The notes: generated from the sequence alone by a model not told the origin. A stretch of 63,231 bases of DNA from Propionivibrio sp. (GCA_029975435.1 JARKPC010000098.1:1-63231); one strand, 5' to 3'; numbered from the stretch's first letter, positions 24,730 through 34,125 are shown. Translations and numbers: made by a program.

Positions 24730-25392
24730 ATGCGGCTGTTGCTTGTCGAAGATGACCCGATGATCGGCGCTGGCGTCCAGCGCGGCCTGAAGCAGGAAGG
24801 CCATACCGTCGATTGGGTGCGCGACGGCGCGGCAGCCGAGCTGGCGATAGCCGACGGCGTGTACGAACTGATCCTGCTCGACCTGGGTTTGCCGCGCAAG
24901 AGTGGGCTGGAGTTGCTGGGGAACCTGCGCCGAAAAGGGGTGGCGACACCGGTGCTGGTGATCACGGCGCGGGATTCGGTGGCTGACCGGGTCAAGGGCC
25001 TCGATGCCGGCGCCGACGATTATCTGGTCAAGCCGTTCGATCTCGACGAGCTTTCGGCACGCATCCGGGCCCTGACGCGCCGGCAGGGGGGGCGCGCCTC
25101 GCCCGTCATCGAGGTCGGGCCGCTCGCGCTCGATCCGGCGAAGCACGTGGTGACACTCGGCGGTTCGCCGATTGCCCTGTCCAAGCGTGAGTTCGCGCTT
25201 CTGCATGCCTTGATGAAGCAGCCCGGCATGCCTCTGTCCCGCGCCCAGATCGAGGAGAGTCTTTACGGCTGGGACGAGGAAATCGAAAGCAACGCCGTCG
25301 AGGTGTACATCCATTCCCTGCGCCGAAAGCTGGGTGCGGACAGGATTCGCAATGTTCGCGGCGTTGGTTACATGGTTCCTTCCGAATCATGA
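24730..25392 (+). CDS. Response regulator, OmpR family (QseB/PmrA-like)
   Basis: A 220-residue cytoplasmic regulator. The receiver domain (1-115) has the acid pocket VEDD, phosphoacceptor Asp51 in LLDLGLP, and the conserved Lys in VKPFDLDEL. The winged-helix DNA-binding domain (125-218) ends VEVYIHSLRRKLG ... IRNVRGVGYM. The shape is that of QseB/PmrA. The kinase gene overlaps its stop by four bases (ATGA). A candidate box for this regulator class lies downstream, at 26707. Confidence 0.92.
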   Translation: MRLLLVEDDPMIGAGVQRGLKQEGHTVDWVRDGAAAELAIADGVYELILLDLGLPRKSGLELLGNLRRKGVATPVLVITARDSVADRVKGLDAGADDYLVKPFDLDELSARIRALTRRQGGRASPVIEVGPLALDPAKHVVTLGGSPIALSKREFALLHALMKQPGMPLSRAQIEESLYGWDEEIESNAVEVYIHSLRRKLGADRIRNVRGVGYMVPSES

Positions 25393-26711
25393 CTTCCATC
25401 CGCCGCAATCTCCTCCTGGCCCTGCTGGGCACCCTGTGCTTCGCCATGCTGCTGGGCGGCTGGGCGACCTACCAGGCAGCGCGCGACGAGGCGGGCGCGT
25501 TGTTCGACTACCATCTGGAGCAGATTGCCCTGTCGCTACGGGATCAACGGTTCCAGGGGTCTGCCGAAGCGCTGGCCAGCGACGAAAGCCTGGATTACGT
25601 GATCCGGGTGTGGGATCAGAACGGTCTTACGGTTTTCTTTTCCCGGCCGCACGACACTTTGCCCGAACTGACCCGGCTAGGGTTTTCAACGACTGAAACG
25701 GATGAAGGCGCCTGGCGTTTGTACACCATCCAGTATCACGGCCAGACGATTGCCGTGGCGCAACCGATGCGGGTGCGCGACCAGCTTGCCGCAAGGGCCG
25801 CCTGGCGCACGCTGATGCCTTTCTTTGTGCTCCTGCCGGTACTCGGCTTGCTCATCTGGTGGATGGTCGGGCGCGGACTGCGGCCGCTTGGCCGGCTGGC
25901 GCAGTCGGTGCAGGACCGCACCGCGGATTCGCTGGCCCCGTTGCCCGCCGAAGAGGTGCCGGAGGAGGTGCGTCCGCTGGTCGTGTCCTTGAACGACCTA
26001 TTGACTCGCCTGAAGGCGGCACTCGATGCGCAGCGGGCATTCGTTGCCGACGCGGCGCACGAACTGCGCACGCCGCTGACCGCCCTGCAACTGCAGACGC
26101 AATTGGTGGAACGTTCGCTCTCGGATGATGAAAGGCATGCGGCGCTAGGGGAGTTGAGGAATGGCCTGCAAAGGGCGACGCATACGGTCCAGCAAATGCT
26201 GACGCTGGCTCGGCAGGAGCCCGGCGCCACCGAGTCGAGCTTTGCCGAGGTCCGCTTGGCCGGACTGGTGCGCGAAGGGGTGACCGAACATTCACGGCTG
26301 GCGGATGCGCGGGGGATCGACCTCGGCGTGGTTCATGCCGATGACGCGGCAGTTGTTTCTGGTGATGCTGGCGCACTGAGGATACTCCTCTCCAACCTGA
26401 TCGGTAATGCCTTGCGCTACACGCCGCACGGGGGGCGCGTTGACGTTTCATGCTCTGTCGAGAACGGGCAGGCGGTCCTCGAGGTGACCGACACGGGACC
26501 GGGTATCCCCGCCGAGGAGCGCGAGCGGGTTTTCGACCGGTTCTACCGGCGAGGCGGCGAGGCGGATGGAGAATCGGGCAGCGGACTGGGATTGACTATC
26601 GTCAGAAAAATCGCCCAGCGGCATGCCGCAACGGTCGAACTGACCGACGCGGCATCGGGAGGGCTGCGGGTGCGTGTGGTGTTCTCGAAATCATCCGATC
26701 AGAACTCTTAA
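25389..26711 (+). CDS. Sensor histidine kinase (QseC/PmrB-like)
   Basis: A 440-residue inner-membrane kinase. The first helix is at about 10-28 and the second at about 140-160, with a periplasmic sensor between them. A HAMP linker follows, then the phosphoacceptor motif FVADAAHELRTPLTAL, the N box LLSNLIGNALRYTPHGG, and the ATP lid DTGPGIPAEERERVFDRFYR and SGSGLGLTIV. The periplasmic domain has the look of the 2CSK_N sensor of QseC. Its stop codon lies inside a PmrA-type box. Confidence 0.92.
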   Translation: MTSIRRNLLLALLGTLCFAMLLGGWATYQAARDEAGALFDYHLEQIALSLRDQRFQGSAEALASDESLDYVIRVWDQNGLTVFFSRPHDTLPELTRLGFSTTETDEGAWRLYTIQYHGQTIAVAQPMRVRDQLAARAAWRTLMPFFVLLPVLGLLIWWMVGRGLRPLGRLAQSVQDRTADSLAPLPAEEVPEEVRPLVVSLNDLLTRLKAALDAQRAFVADAAHELRTPLTALQLQTQLVERSLSDDERHAALGELRNGLQRATHTVQQMLTLARQEPGATESSFAEVRLAGLVREGVTEHSRLADARGIDLGVVHADDAAVVSGDAGALRILLSNLIGNALRYTPHGGRVDVSCSVENGQAVLEVTDTGPGIPAEERERVFDRFYRRGGEADGESGSGLGLTIVRKIAQRHAATVELTDAASGGLRVRVVFSKSSDQNS

Positions 26712-26723
26712 GTTGTTTTTAAG
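26707..26723 (+). promoter_or_regulatory. PmrA/QseB-type box upstream of htrA
   Basis: CTTAAG-N5-TTTAAG is a direct repeat matching the PmrA/QseB-type consensus (HTTAAD-N5-HTTAAD). It overlaps the kinase stop codon and is 67 bases before the htrA start. A weak -10, TACGCT, follows at 26735-26740. It suggests that the neighbouring response regulator drives htrA directly. Confidence 0.6.
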
Positions 26724-26789
26724 TCTTCAGGTTGTACGCTTCGTCCATCGCAAAGTGGTTTCTTTGCCCGAATGGAAAGGAGAATGACG

Positions 26790-28229
26790 ATGAGACTGCA
26801 GCTATTGAAAAAGGGGGTGATCGTTGCCCTGTTAACGGCGGCGTTGTCCGGTGCCTATTCGACGGTCTCCGGTTCGTCGCCCTGGCTGGCACATGCCCAA
26901 GCCAATCCTTCGTCCTCGAGTCCCGCTTTGGCGCTGCCCGACATGAGCGCGATTGTTGCCCGCAACGGCCAGGCCGTCGTCAATATCAGCATGTCTGGCA
27001 AGGTCAAGGGGTCGGACGGTGCAGATTTTCCCGGGCTCGATCCTAACGATCCGTTCTACGAGTTCTTCCGCCATTTCCGCATCCCGCAGCAGCGCGGCGA
27101 GCGGCAGGTCCGCGGCCAGGGCTCGGGGTTCATCTTGCGCGAGGACGGCCTTATTCTGACCAACGCGCACGTCATCGATGGCGCCGACGAGGTAATCGTC
27201 CGCCTCAACGACAAGCGTGAATTCAAGGCCAAGGTGCTGGGTGCCGACAAAGCCACCGACGTGGCCGTACTGCGTATCGAGGCGCGCAATCTGCCAACGG
27301 TCAAGATCGGCAGTTCGGCCAACCTGCGCGTCGGCGAGTGGGTGCTGGCGATCGGTTCTCCCTATGGCTTCGAGAGCAGCGCCAGTGCCGGCATCGTATC
27401 GGCCGTGTCGCGTTCGCTGCCAGATGACAACTACGTTCCGTTCATTCAAACCGACGTGGCGGTGAATCCTGGCAATTCAGGCGGTCCGCTGTTCAACATG
27501 GCCGGCGAGGTGATCGGCATCAACTCGCAGATTTACAGCCGTACCGGTGGTTATCAGGGGCTGTCCTTTGCCATTCCGATCGACGTGGCCATTTCTGTAC
27601 AGGACCAGATCGTCAAGCACGGCAAGGTACAGCGCGGCCGGATCGGAGTATCGATCCAGGAAGTCAATCAGTCGCTGGCCGAGTCCTTCGGCCTGAGCAA
27701 GCCGGCCGGGGCGCTGATCAGTTCGGTCGAGAACGACAGTCCGGCGGCCAAGGCCGGCCTTGAGCCCGGCGACGTGATCATGTCCCTGAACGGCAAGGAG
27801 ATCCTGTCATCGAACGAACTGCCGCCGCTGGTGGCTGCCATCCGTCCTGGAGAAACCGCCAAGCTGCAGATCTGGCGAAAAGGCAGCATGCGCGAGGTTT
27901 CCGTCAAGGTCGGCGGCGTGAAGGAGGAAAAGGTCGCCAGCACGGAGAGCAAGGAAGCCGCGCAGGGCAAGCTGGGCTTGGCTCTTCGTGCGCTCACCGC
28001 GGAAGAGCGCCGTCAACTCGACGGCAAGGGCGGCCTGTTGGTGGAGAACGTATCCGGAGCGGCGGCCCGGGCCGGGATTCGCCCGGGCGACGTGGTGCTC
28101 TCGGTCAATGGGGAAGCCGTGACCACCGTTGACCAGTTGCGTGCCCTGGTGGCCAAGGCGTCCAAGCGCGTCGCCCTGCTCATCCAGCGGCGCGACGCCA
28201 AGCTGTTCGTGCCGATCGATCTTGGTTGA
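26790..28229 (+). CDS. Periplasmic serine protease of the HtrA/DegP (MucD-like) type
   Basis: A 479-residue exported protease. A signal peptide runs to about residue 38 (LAHAQA). The catalytic triad is His127 (LTNAHV), Asp157 (ATDVAV) and Ser230 (NPGNSGGPLF). Two PDZ domains follow (about 285-370 and 390-475), each with a GLEPGD/GIRPGD turn. The family degrades misfolded envelope proteins. The ATG at 26790 has AGGAG seven bases upstream; two ATGs upstream are too close to, or beyond, that site. It sits directly after the two-component system and its candidate box. Confidence 0.93.
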   Translation: MRLQLLKKGVIVALLTAALSGAYSTVSGSSPWLAHAQANPSSSSPALALPDMSAIVARNGQAVVNISMSGKVKGSDGADFPGLDPNDPFYEFFRHFRIPQQRGERQVRGQGSGFILREDGLILTNAHVIDGADEVIVRLNDKREFKAKVLGADKATDVAVLRIEARNLPTVKIGSSANLRVGEWVLAIGSPYGFESSASAGIVSAVSRSLPDDNYVPFIQTDVAVNPGNSGGPLFNMAGEVIGINSQIYSRTGGYQGLSFAIPIDVAISVQDQIVKHGKVQRGRIGVSIQEVNQSLAESFGLSKPAGALISSVENDSPAAKAGLEPGDVIMSLNGKEILSSNELPPLVAAIRPGETAKLQIWRKGSMREVSVKVGGVKEEKVASTESKEAAQGKLGLALRALTAEERRQLDGKGGLLVENVSGAAARAGIRPGDVVLSVNGEAVTTVDQLRALVAKASKRVALLIQRRDAKLFVPIDLG

Positions 28230-28240
28230 TTCCTTTCATT

Positions 28241-28265
28241 CCGGCCGCACTCTGTCGGCGGCCGG
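28241..28265. terminator. Hairpin between convergent htrA and ybhR
   Basis: CCGGCCGC and GCGGCCGG pair perfectly (8 bases) around a 9-base loop, 11 bases after the htrA stop and 9 bases before the ybhR stop. T runs are lacking on both sides, so it is a stable structure but not a classic intrinsic terminator. Confidence 0.45.
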
Positions 28266-28274
28266 AGCACCTGC

Positions 28275-29414
28275 TCAATACATGCGGTGCCGGAACAGCC
28301 AGCTGGCCAACGCCAGCGCGGTTGTTCCGATCAGCACCATCGGCCAGAGCTGGTGGGCCAGCACGTCGAAGCCTGCACCTTCCAGGAAAACCTTGCGCAG
28401 GATAACCATGAAGTAGCGCAGCGGGTCGATCCGGGTAATGGCCTGGACGATCGGCGGCATGTTGGCGATCGGCGTGGCAAAGCCGGAAAGGGTGATGGCC
28501 GGCACCACGAACAGGAAAGCGCCGAGGAGTCCCTGCTGCTGGGTGACCGCCAGCGAGGAGATCAGCAGCCCGACGCCTACACCGGAAAGCAGAAAGAGCG
28601 CCAGGCCGCAGTACAGCGCGGGCAGACTGCCGAGCAGCGGCACCTTGAACCATAGCGTGACGATGAGCAGGATCACGGTGCCTTGCACCATTCCGATCAG
28701 GAACCCCGGCAGCGTCTTGCCGAGGAGTATTTCAGCGGGCCTCAGCGGAGTCACCAGCAACTGGTCGAACGTGCCCTGTTCGCGTTCGCGCGCCACGGTC
28801 ATCGCCGTGACGAGGATCGTGGTGATGAGCGCCAGCATGCCGATGATGCCTGGAACGAAGAACCACCGGCTTTCGAGATTCGGGTTGAACCAGGCGCGCG
28901 ATTCCAGGAAGGCCGGCATGCCCGCCTGGCCGCGCTCGCGCATCCATTGCCGGTTGAACTGGTCGACGATGCTGCGCACGTAGTTCATGGCCACCATTGC
29001 CGTATTGGAATTGCGGCCGTCGATGATGACCTGCATGGGGGCTTCGACCGGACTGTTGCCGCCTGACAGCAGGCGGTCGGAAAAGCGCTGGCCGATGTGG
29101 ATGACCAGCAAGACCTTGCGGCTGTCGATCAAGGGTGCCATTTCCGCTTTGGACGAGAGCGTCGCCACCCGGCGAAACGAGGGCGCGCCGGCGAACGCGG
29201 CTTCCAGGGTGCGCGAGATCGCGCCACGGTCTTCGTTGTAGACGGCGTAGGGGATGTCCTTCAGTTCAAAGGTCGCGGCGTAGCCGAAGACGATCAACTG
29301 GATGAACGGCGGTCCGATCAGCACCGAGCGGCTTTTCGGGTCCTTGAGCAGTGCCAGGAATTCCTTGACGATGAGGGCGATGATCCGGGTCAGGGTAGGG
29401 GTCAGCATGGGCAT
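28275..29414 (-). CDS. ybhR: ABC-2 exporter permease, YbhR-like
   Basis: A 379-residue membrane subunit. The first helix (about 25-45) is followed by a large extracytoplasmic domain (VLLVIHIGQRFSDRL, WFNPNLESRWFFVPGIIG) and five C-terminal helices, with MTVAREREQGTFDQLLVTPL as the ABC-2 coupling motif. It is the last gene of a five-gene operon whose order matches E. coli ybhGFSR with its regulator. The preceding permease stops seven bases before its ATG at 29414; an ATG at 29408 is also possible. Confidence 0.9.
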   Translation of the reverse strand: MPMLTPTLTRIIALIVKEFLALLKDPKSRSVLIGPPFIQLIVFGYAATFELKDIPYAVYNEDRGAISRTLEAAFAGAPSFRRVATLSSKAEMAPLIDSRKVLLVIHIGQRFSDRLLSGGNSPVEAPMQVIIDGRNSNTAMVAMNYVRSIVDQFNRQWMRERGQAGMPAFLESRAWFNPNLESRWFFVPGIIGMLALITTILVTAMTVAREREQGTFDQLLVTPLRPAEILLGKTLPGFLIGMVQGTVILLIVTLWFKVPLLGSLPALYCGLALFLLSGVGVGLLISSLAVTQQQGLLGAFLFVVPAITLSGFATPIANMPPIVQAITRIDPLRYFMVILRKVFLEGAGFDVLAHQLWPMVLIGTTALALASWLFRHRMY

Positions 29415-29421
29415 CTTTCCT

Positions 29422-30567
29422 TCATTCCAAACGCTTTCTCGACTTGCGCCAGGTGACGCCAAGGAAGAGGGCTGCCATCAGCAGCAGCGCCAGCGCGTTG
29501 GGTAGCACCACCGCCCACACGTCGCCAGCCAGGAACAGCGTCTGCACGATCGAGACGAAATAACGTGCGACGACCACATGGGTGATGGCCTGTACCGCGG
29601 TCGGCATGCTTTCGATGTCGAAGATGAAGCCCGAGAGCAGAAAGGCCGGCAGAAAGGTGCCGACGATGGCGATCTGGCCAGCGACGAACTGGTTGCGCGC
29701 CAGCGTCGAGATGGTCAGGCCCATGCCCAGCGCAGCGAGCAGGAACAGCGAAGCGCAGGCCCACAGCAGCCAGAACGAGCCGCGCAGCGGGACGCCGAAC
29801 AGCCATACAGCCAATCCTACGGTCATCAGCATGCCCCCGGTTCCGAGGACGAAATAGGCGATGATCTTCCCCAAAAGGATTTCGGTCATGGTTGCCGGTG
29901 TCACCAGCAGTGCTTCGAGCGTGCCGCGTTCCCACTCGCGGGCCATGACCAGGGCGGTGAGCAGGGCGCCGATCAGCGTCATGATGATTGCCACCAGTCC
30001 GGGGACCAGGAAGTTCCGGCTCTTCAATTCGCTGTTGAACCAGATGCGCTGCTCCATTATGACCGGAGTATTCAGTTGCTTATCGTTGCTGGCGGCGCGC
30101 CGTGTCAGCCAGTTGCCCCAGGTGCCTTCGAGGTAGCCCAGCGTCAGGCGCGCCGTATTGGCGTCGACGCCGTTCACAATGGCCTGGATCGGCGCGCCGT
30201 CCGGCCGGCGCAGGCGCTCGCCGAAGTTGGCGCGCAGGCGGACGATGGCGTTCACGGTGCCTTCGCGCAAGGCTTGCTCGGCTTCCGGCATGGATCCGGG
30301 GTGAACTACCGAGAAATAATGGCTGCCGAGCAGGCTTGCTTCGAAATCGCGGGTGTCCGCCGAAGGCTGCTCGGCGACGAACGCGATCGGAACGTGGTCG
30401 GCATCCAGCGATACGCCGTAACCGAACAGCAGCAACAGGAACAGCGGCATCAGGAAGGCGATGGCGATGCTGCTCGGGTCGCGCACGATCTGCAGGAACT
30501 CCTTATTCACCAAAGCTCTCAGGCGCATCACCCCGTTCTTGCGCAAAGCGTTGGTCCGGGGTGTCAT
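29422..30567 (-). CDS. ybhS: ABC-2 exporter permease, YbhS-like
   Basis: A 381-residue membrane subunit paralogous to the gene that follows it. It has the same plan: KEFLQIVRDPSS at the N-terminus, an outer domain with RIWFNSELKSRNFLVPGLV, and the coupling motif LVMAREWERGTLEALLVTP. The two permeases probably form a heterodimer driven by the double ATPase. The start overlaps the ATPase stop by four bases. In E. coli this system exports fluoroquinolone-type drugs and cations in some reports. Confidence 0.9.
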   Translation of the reverse strand: MTPRTNALRKNGVMRLRALVNKEFLQIVRDPSSIAIAFLMPLFLLLLFGYGVSLDADHVPIAFVAEQPSADTRDFEASLLGSHYFSVVHPGSMPEAEQALREGTVNAIVRLRANFGERLRRPDGAPIQAIVNGVDANTARLTLGYLEGTWGNWLTRRAASNDKQLNTPVIMEQRIWFNSELKSRNFLVPGLVAIIMTLIGALLTALVMAREWERGTLEALLVTPATMTEILLGKIIAYFVLGTGGMLMTVGLAVWLFGVPLRGSFWLLWACASLFLLAALGMGLTISTLARNQFVAGQIAIVGTFLPAFLLSGFIFDIESMPTAVQAITHVVVARYFVSIVQTLFLAGDVWAVVLPNALALLLMAALFLGVTWRKSRKRLE

Positions 30568-32318
30568 GCGGCGTTCTCCACCAGCTTGATGAACGCATCC
30601 TCCATGCTCGGCTGCGGATGTTCCCGGCTGCGGGCCGCTGCCTTTATTGTCGCCGGGTCGCCCATGTTCAGGATGCGGCCCGCGGCCATGATCACCAGGC
30701 GGTCGCAGTATTCGGCTTCCTCCATGAAATGCGTCGTTACCAGGACGGTGACGCCGGCCAGCGCGAGGGCGTTGATGCGTTGCCAGAACTCGCGCCTGGC
30801 CAGGGGATCGACCCCCGACGTCGGTTCATCGAGAAAAAGGATATCCGGGCCGTGCATCAGTGCGCACGCCATGGCCAGCCGCTGCTTGTAGCCGAGCGGC
30901 AGATCGCCGGCCAACTGGTGGCGGTAGCGCCCGAGGTCGAATTCCTCCTCTGCCCATTCCTGCTGCTCACGATGGCGCTTCCCCGCGAGGCCGTAGGCGC
31001 TGGCGAAGAAATCGAGGTTTTGCCCCACGCTCAGGTTGGTGTACTGCGAGAATTTCTGCGACATGTAGCCGATGCGCTCGCGCGCCGCCGCAGCGGCGTG
31101 GCGGAGGTCGAGGCCGGCGACTTCCAGATGCCCGCTACTGGCCGGAAGCAGGCCGCAGAGCATGCGGAATGTCGTCGATTTGCCAGCCCCGTTGGCGCCG
31201 AGGAGGCCGAAGATCTCGCCGCGCCGGACGTCGAAGCTGACTCCGTCGACGGCCCGGAAGTCGCCGAAATTCCGCACCAGTTCATTCACCTTGATGACCA
31301 CCGGCGCCTCGTCGCACGCCGAGTTGTCTCCTCCGATGCGAGCTGTCGGACGGTGGCGCGGATGTTCCGGGCTTTCCGTCCGGCTTCTCAGCATGTCGAC
31401 AAAAACATCCTCAAAACGTGGTGCTACCGGGACTATTGGATTTCCGGCCATTTCCGGCCGGCGGGCGAGGTCCTCCGGAAAACCTCTGGCGGTGGTGACG
31501 ATGCGCACCTGTTCGCCTTGCACCAGCGCATCGACGACGCCGGGGGTTTCCGTCAGCGTCATTTGCAAGGCCCGAAGAGACTGTGTGGGAGCGACCACGG
31601 ACCACGCGCGCCCGTCCATGCGCGCGCTCATTCGCGCTGGCGGTCCCCGGTCGAGTACCTTGCCTTCGTGCAGCAGGATGACGTCCTGGCAGCGCTCGGC
31701 TTCGTCGAGATAGGCGGTGGACAGGAGCACGCTCATGCCCGATTCGGCCACCAGACGATTGACGATAGCCCATAGCTCGCGTCGCGATACGGGGTCGACG
31801 CCGACCGTCGGTTCGTCGAGCAGCAGCAGGCGTGGCGGACGGACCAGCGTGCACGCCAGCCCGAGTTTCTGCTTCATGCCGCCGGACATGCGGCCGGCCA
31901 GCCGGTTGACAAACGGCTGCAGGCCGGTCATGTGCATCAGTTCAGCGTAACGATCCTTCCTGCTTTCCTTTGGAACGCCCTGCAGGTCGGCGTAGAGATC
32001 GAGGTTCTCCTGCGCGGTCAGATCCTCGTAGAGGCCGAATCGCTGGGGCATGTATCCGAGAGCGGCCTGCACGGCGAGTGAATCCCGTGTGGCGTCCAGG
32101 CCGAGTGCGCTGACCGTGCCGGAATCCGGAACGAGCAGGCCGGCGGCGAGACGCATCAGCGTGGTCTTGCCGGCGCCGTCCGGTCCGATGAGTCCGGTAA
32201 TGACGCCGGGGGCGACGGCAAAGCTCACTTCGTCCAACGCTTGTATGCGCTGCTTGCCCGTAGCGAATGATTTCGTCAGATGGTCGACGACGAGAATCGG
32301 TGGATCTGCGTCAGGCAT
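30564..32318 (-). CDS. ybhF: ABC transporter ATPase with two fused nucleotide-binding domains, YbhF-like
   Basis: A 584-residue cytoplasmic ATPase with two complete domains in one chain. The first has Walker A GPDGAGKTT, signature MSGGMKQKLG and Walker B LLLLDEPT; the second has GANGAGKST, the looser signature LPLGYKQRLA and DILFLDEPTSG. A linker near residues 310-335 has no other domain. The start at 32318 lies two bases after the ybhG stop, with only a weak ribosome site, so translation is likely coupled. Both domains keep their catalytic features. Confidence 0.92.
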   Translation of the reverse strand: MPDADPPILVVDHLTKSFATGKQRIQALDEVSFAVAPGVITGLIGPDGAGKTTLMRLAAGLLVPDSGTVSALGLDATRDSLAVQAALGYMPQRFGLYEDLTAQENLDLYADLQGVPKESRKDRYAELMHMTGLQPFVNRLAGRMSGGMKQKLGLACTLVRPPRLLLLDEPTVGVDPVSRRELWAIVNRLVAESGMSVLLSTAYLDEAERCQDVILLHEGKVLDRGPPARMSARMDGRAWSVVAPTQSLRALQMTLTETPGVVDALVQGEQVRIVTTARGFPEDLARRPEMAGNPIVPVAPRFEDVFVDMLRSRTESPEHPRHRPTARIGGDNSACDEAPVVIKVNELVRNFGDFRAVDGVSFDVRRGEIFGLLGANGAGKSTTFRMLCGLLPASSGHLEVAGLDLRHAAAAARERIGYMSQKFSQYTNLSVGQNLDFFASAYGLAGKRHREQQEWAEEEFDLGRYRHQLAGDLPLGYKQRLAMACALMHGPDILFLDEPTSGVDPLARREFWQRINALALAGVTVLVTTHFMEEAEYCDRLVIMAAGRILNMGDPATIKAAARSREHPQPSMEDAFIKLVENAA

Positions 32319-32320
32319 GT

Positions 32321-33358
32321 TCAACGAGCCGGCGAGTCGCCCCGGCATGGTTTGTCGTCCTGTCCCGGAGGCGCTTGATCGAGTGCGATCCTGACCGTCG
32401 CAGGCATGCCTTGGCGCAGTTCGTTCGCTCCTGTGCAGGCGTAAACCCGGGTCTGGTAAACGAGGCTGGAGCGGATGTCCGCCGTTTCGACCGACTTGGG
32501 AGTGAATTCGGCGCTGGGCGAAACATGCCCGATCCAGCCCGGGTAGGCCTTTCCGGGATGGCTGTCGGTCTGGATGATGGCCCGCGCGCCGACGGGAATC
32601 CGCCCGAGGAAAGTCTCGGGCAGCCACACGCGCACCCAAAGCGGATCGGTCAGCGCGAGCGTGAAGGCGGTCTTTTGCGGCGAGGCCATGTCGCCGACTT
32701 CAAGGATGCGCTTGTCGATAACGCCATCGGACGGCGCGCGCAACTCGCCTTCGCCGATGTCGCGGCGAAGCTGTGCGGCCGCAGCTTCATAAGCGGCGAG
32801 CGTGGCACGCGCGGCGGCGATGTCTTCCTGTCGCGGGCCGAGTTCGGCCAGGCGCGCCGACTCGCTCGCCGCTTGCCATTGGGCGCGGGCCTTGTCGAGG
32901 GCGAAACGCGCGTTGTCGGCCTGTTGCTGAGAGATGAAGTTGCGTTCGACCAAGCTCTGCTGTCGCCGATACAAATTTTCTGCTTCGTCCATCGCCACGC
33001 GCGCTGCATCGCGTTGCGCCCGGGCCTGCCGGACCTCCTCGGGGCGCGATCCCGCTTCCAGGCGTCTGACGACCTGTTGTTGCGCGGCGGCTTGGGCCTC
33101 GGCTTGCCGCGACGAAAGGGCGAGGCGTTCGGTGTCCAGCCGCGCGAGCAACTGGTTCGCGCGAACGGCATCGCCTTCCCGCACCTCGATGCTCGAGATC
33201 CGTCCGTTGGCGTTGAAGGCCAGTTCCACCTGGCGGATATCGACGTTGCCGTGTAGGGTCAGGTCGGCGGCGGGTTCCTTGCCGTTACGGAAATAGGCGA
33301 CTCCCCCGACGGCCACGGCGATGACAATCACGATCGGCAGAATGATCCTGGCTTTCAT
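32321..33358 (-). CDS. ybhG: HlyD-family membrane fusion protein, YbhG-like
   Basis: A 345-residue periplasmic adaptor. An N-terminal signal anchor spans residues 5-22. A split lipoyl domain (LTLHGNVDIRQVELAFNANG ... GELRAPSDGVIDKRILEVGD) flanks a long alpha-helical hairpin (about 80-190) rich in Ala, Gln and Arg. It should link the permease to an outer-membrane channel such as TolC. The start overlaps the tetR stop by four bases. Confidence 0.92.
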   Translation of the reverse strand: MKARIILPIVIVIAVAVGGVAYFRNGKEPAADLTLHGNVDIRQVELAFNANGRISSIEVREGDAVRANQLLARLDTERLALSSRQAEAQAAAQQQVVRRLEAGSRPEEVRQARAQRDAARVAMDEAENLYRRQQSLVERNFISQQQADNARFALDKARAQWQAASESARLAELGPRQEDIAAARATLAAYEAAAAQLRRDIGEGELRAPSDGVIDKRILEVGDMASPQKTAFTLALTDPLWVRVWLPETFLGRIPVGARAIIQTDSHPGKAYPGWIGHVSPSAEFTPKSVETADIRSSLVYQTRVYACTGANELRQGMPATVRIALDQAPPGQDDKPCRGDSPAR

Positions 33359-34014
33359 GGCGTGTTCCTTCCGGCGGGTGTTTCAGAGGCGACCAATCCG
33401 TGCGCCAGCATGTCGAGCTGGCAATCCAGATAGCGATCGAAATCCAGCCCGTCCGGCTCGAAGGGCAGGAACGTGTGTTTCCATAACACGCCGAGGACCA
33501 GTGGTGCGACGATCATCCGCCAGGCGTAGTCGGGGTCGACCGGGCGGAACTCGCCGCAGGCAATGCCTTGGCGCAGGATGTCAGTAATCAGTGTCCTGGC
33601 CCGCTGAATCACCTCCTCGAAGTAGAACTGCGCTATTTCCGGGAAATTGCCTGATTCGGCGAGGATCAGCTTGGGTATTCCGGAAATGTTCGTGCGCGAA
33701 ATTCGTCGTGTGAATTCCCCCAGGAAGTAGTTGAGCAGTTCCCCGAAAGTGCCGCTGTGTGCACTGGCCTGCGTTTGCGCCTCGGCGAGGTTGCCTAGCA
33801 GAGATTGGCGGACCACGGCCTTGAGCAGTTCGGCTTTTCCCGGGTAATACAGATACAGTGTTCCCTTGCTGACGCCGGCCCGACGGGCAATTTCATCCAT
33901 GTTGGTTGCCGCGTAGCCGCGTTCGACGAATGTCTCGAGCGCCGCGTCGAGCAGTTCCTGGGGGCGTGCGTCCGAGCGCCGACGCCAGCGCGGAGCGGAG
34001 GGCATTGTTGACAT
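33355..34014 (-). CDS. cecR: TetR-family regulator, CecR (YbiH)-like
   Basis: A 219-residue repressor. The N-terminal helix-turn-helix reads LLDAALETFVERGYAATNMDEIARRAGVSKGTLYLYY (split here as family motif), and the rest is the effector-binding core. It is the first gene of the operon, as ybiH/cecR is in E. coli, so it probably represses itself and the exporter genes. Two ATG starts exist, at 34014 and 34005; neither has a clear ribosome site. A palindromic operator lies four bases upstream of the first. Confidence 0.9.
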   Translation of the reverse strand: MSTMPSAPRWRRRSDARPQELLDAALETFVERGYAATNMDEIARRAGVSKGTLYLYYPGKAELLKAVVRQSLLGNLAEAQTQASAHSGTFGELLNYFLGEFTRRISRTNISGIPKLILAESGNFPEIAQFYFEEVIQRARTLITDILRQGIACGEFRPVDPDYAWRMIVAPLVLGVLWKHTFLPFEPDGLDFDRYLDCQLDMLAHGLVASETPAGRNTP

Positions 34015-34017
34015 ATA

Positions 34018-34035
34018 TAACTGACTAGTTAGTTA
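34018..34035. promoter_or_regulatory. Candidate TetR operator at the exporter operon
   Basis: TAACTGACTAGTTAGTTA is an 18-base near-perfect palindrome (one mismatched pair) four bases upstream of the regulator's start codon. TAACT/AGTTA half-sites of this kind are typical of TetR-family autorepression. The site is AT-rich in an otherwise GC-rich setting. Confidence 0.65.
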
Positions 34036-34125
34036 ATTATTAAATGCTAGCACCGCTCGGCTCTCTGTCAAGGCAGTTGGTCCGGGAACGGTGAGCTTTG
34101 CGGGGAGACTCGACAGCAGACGGCG

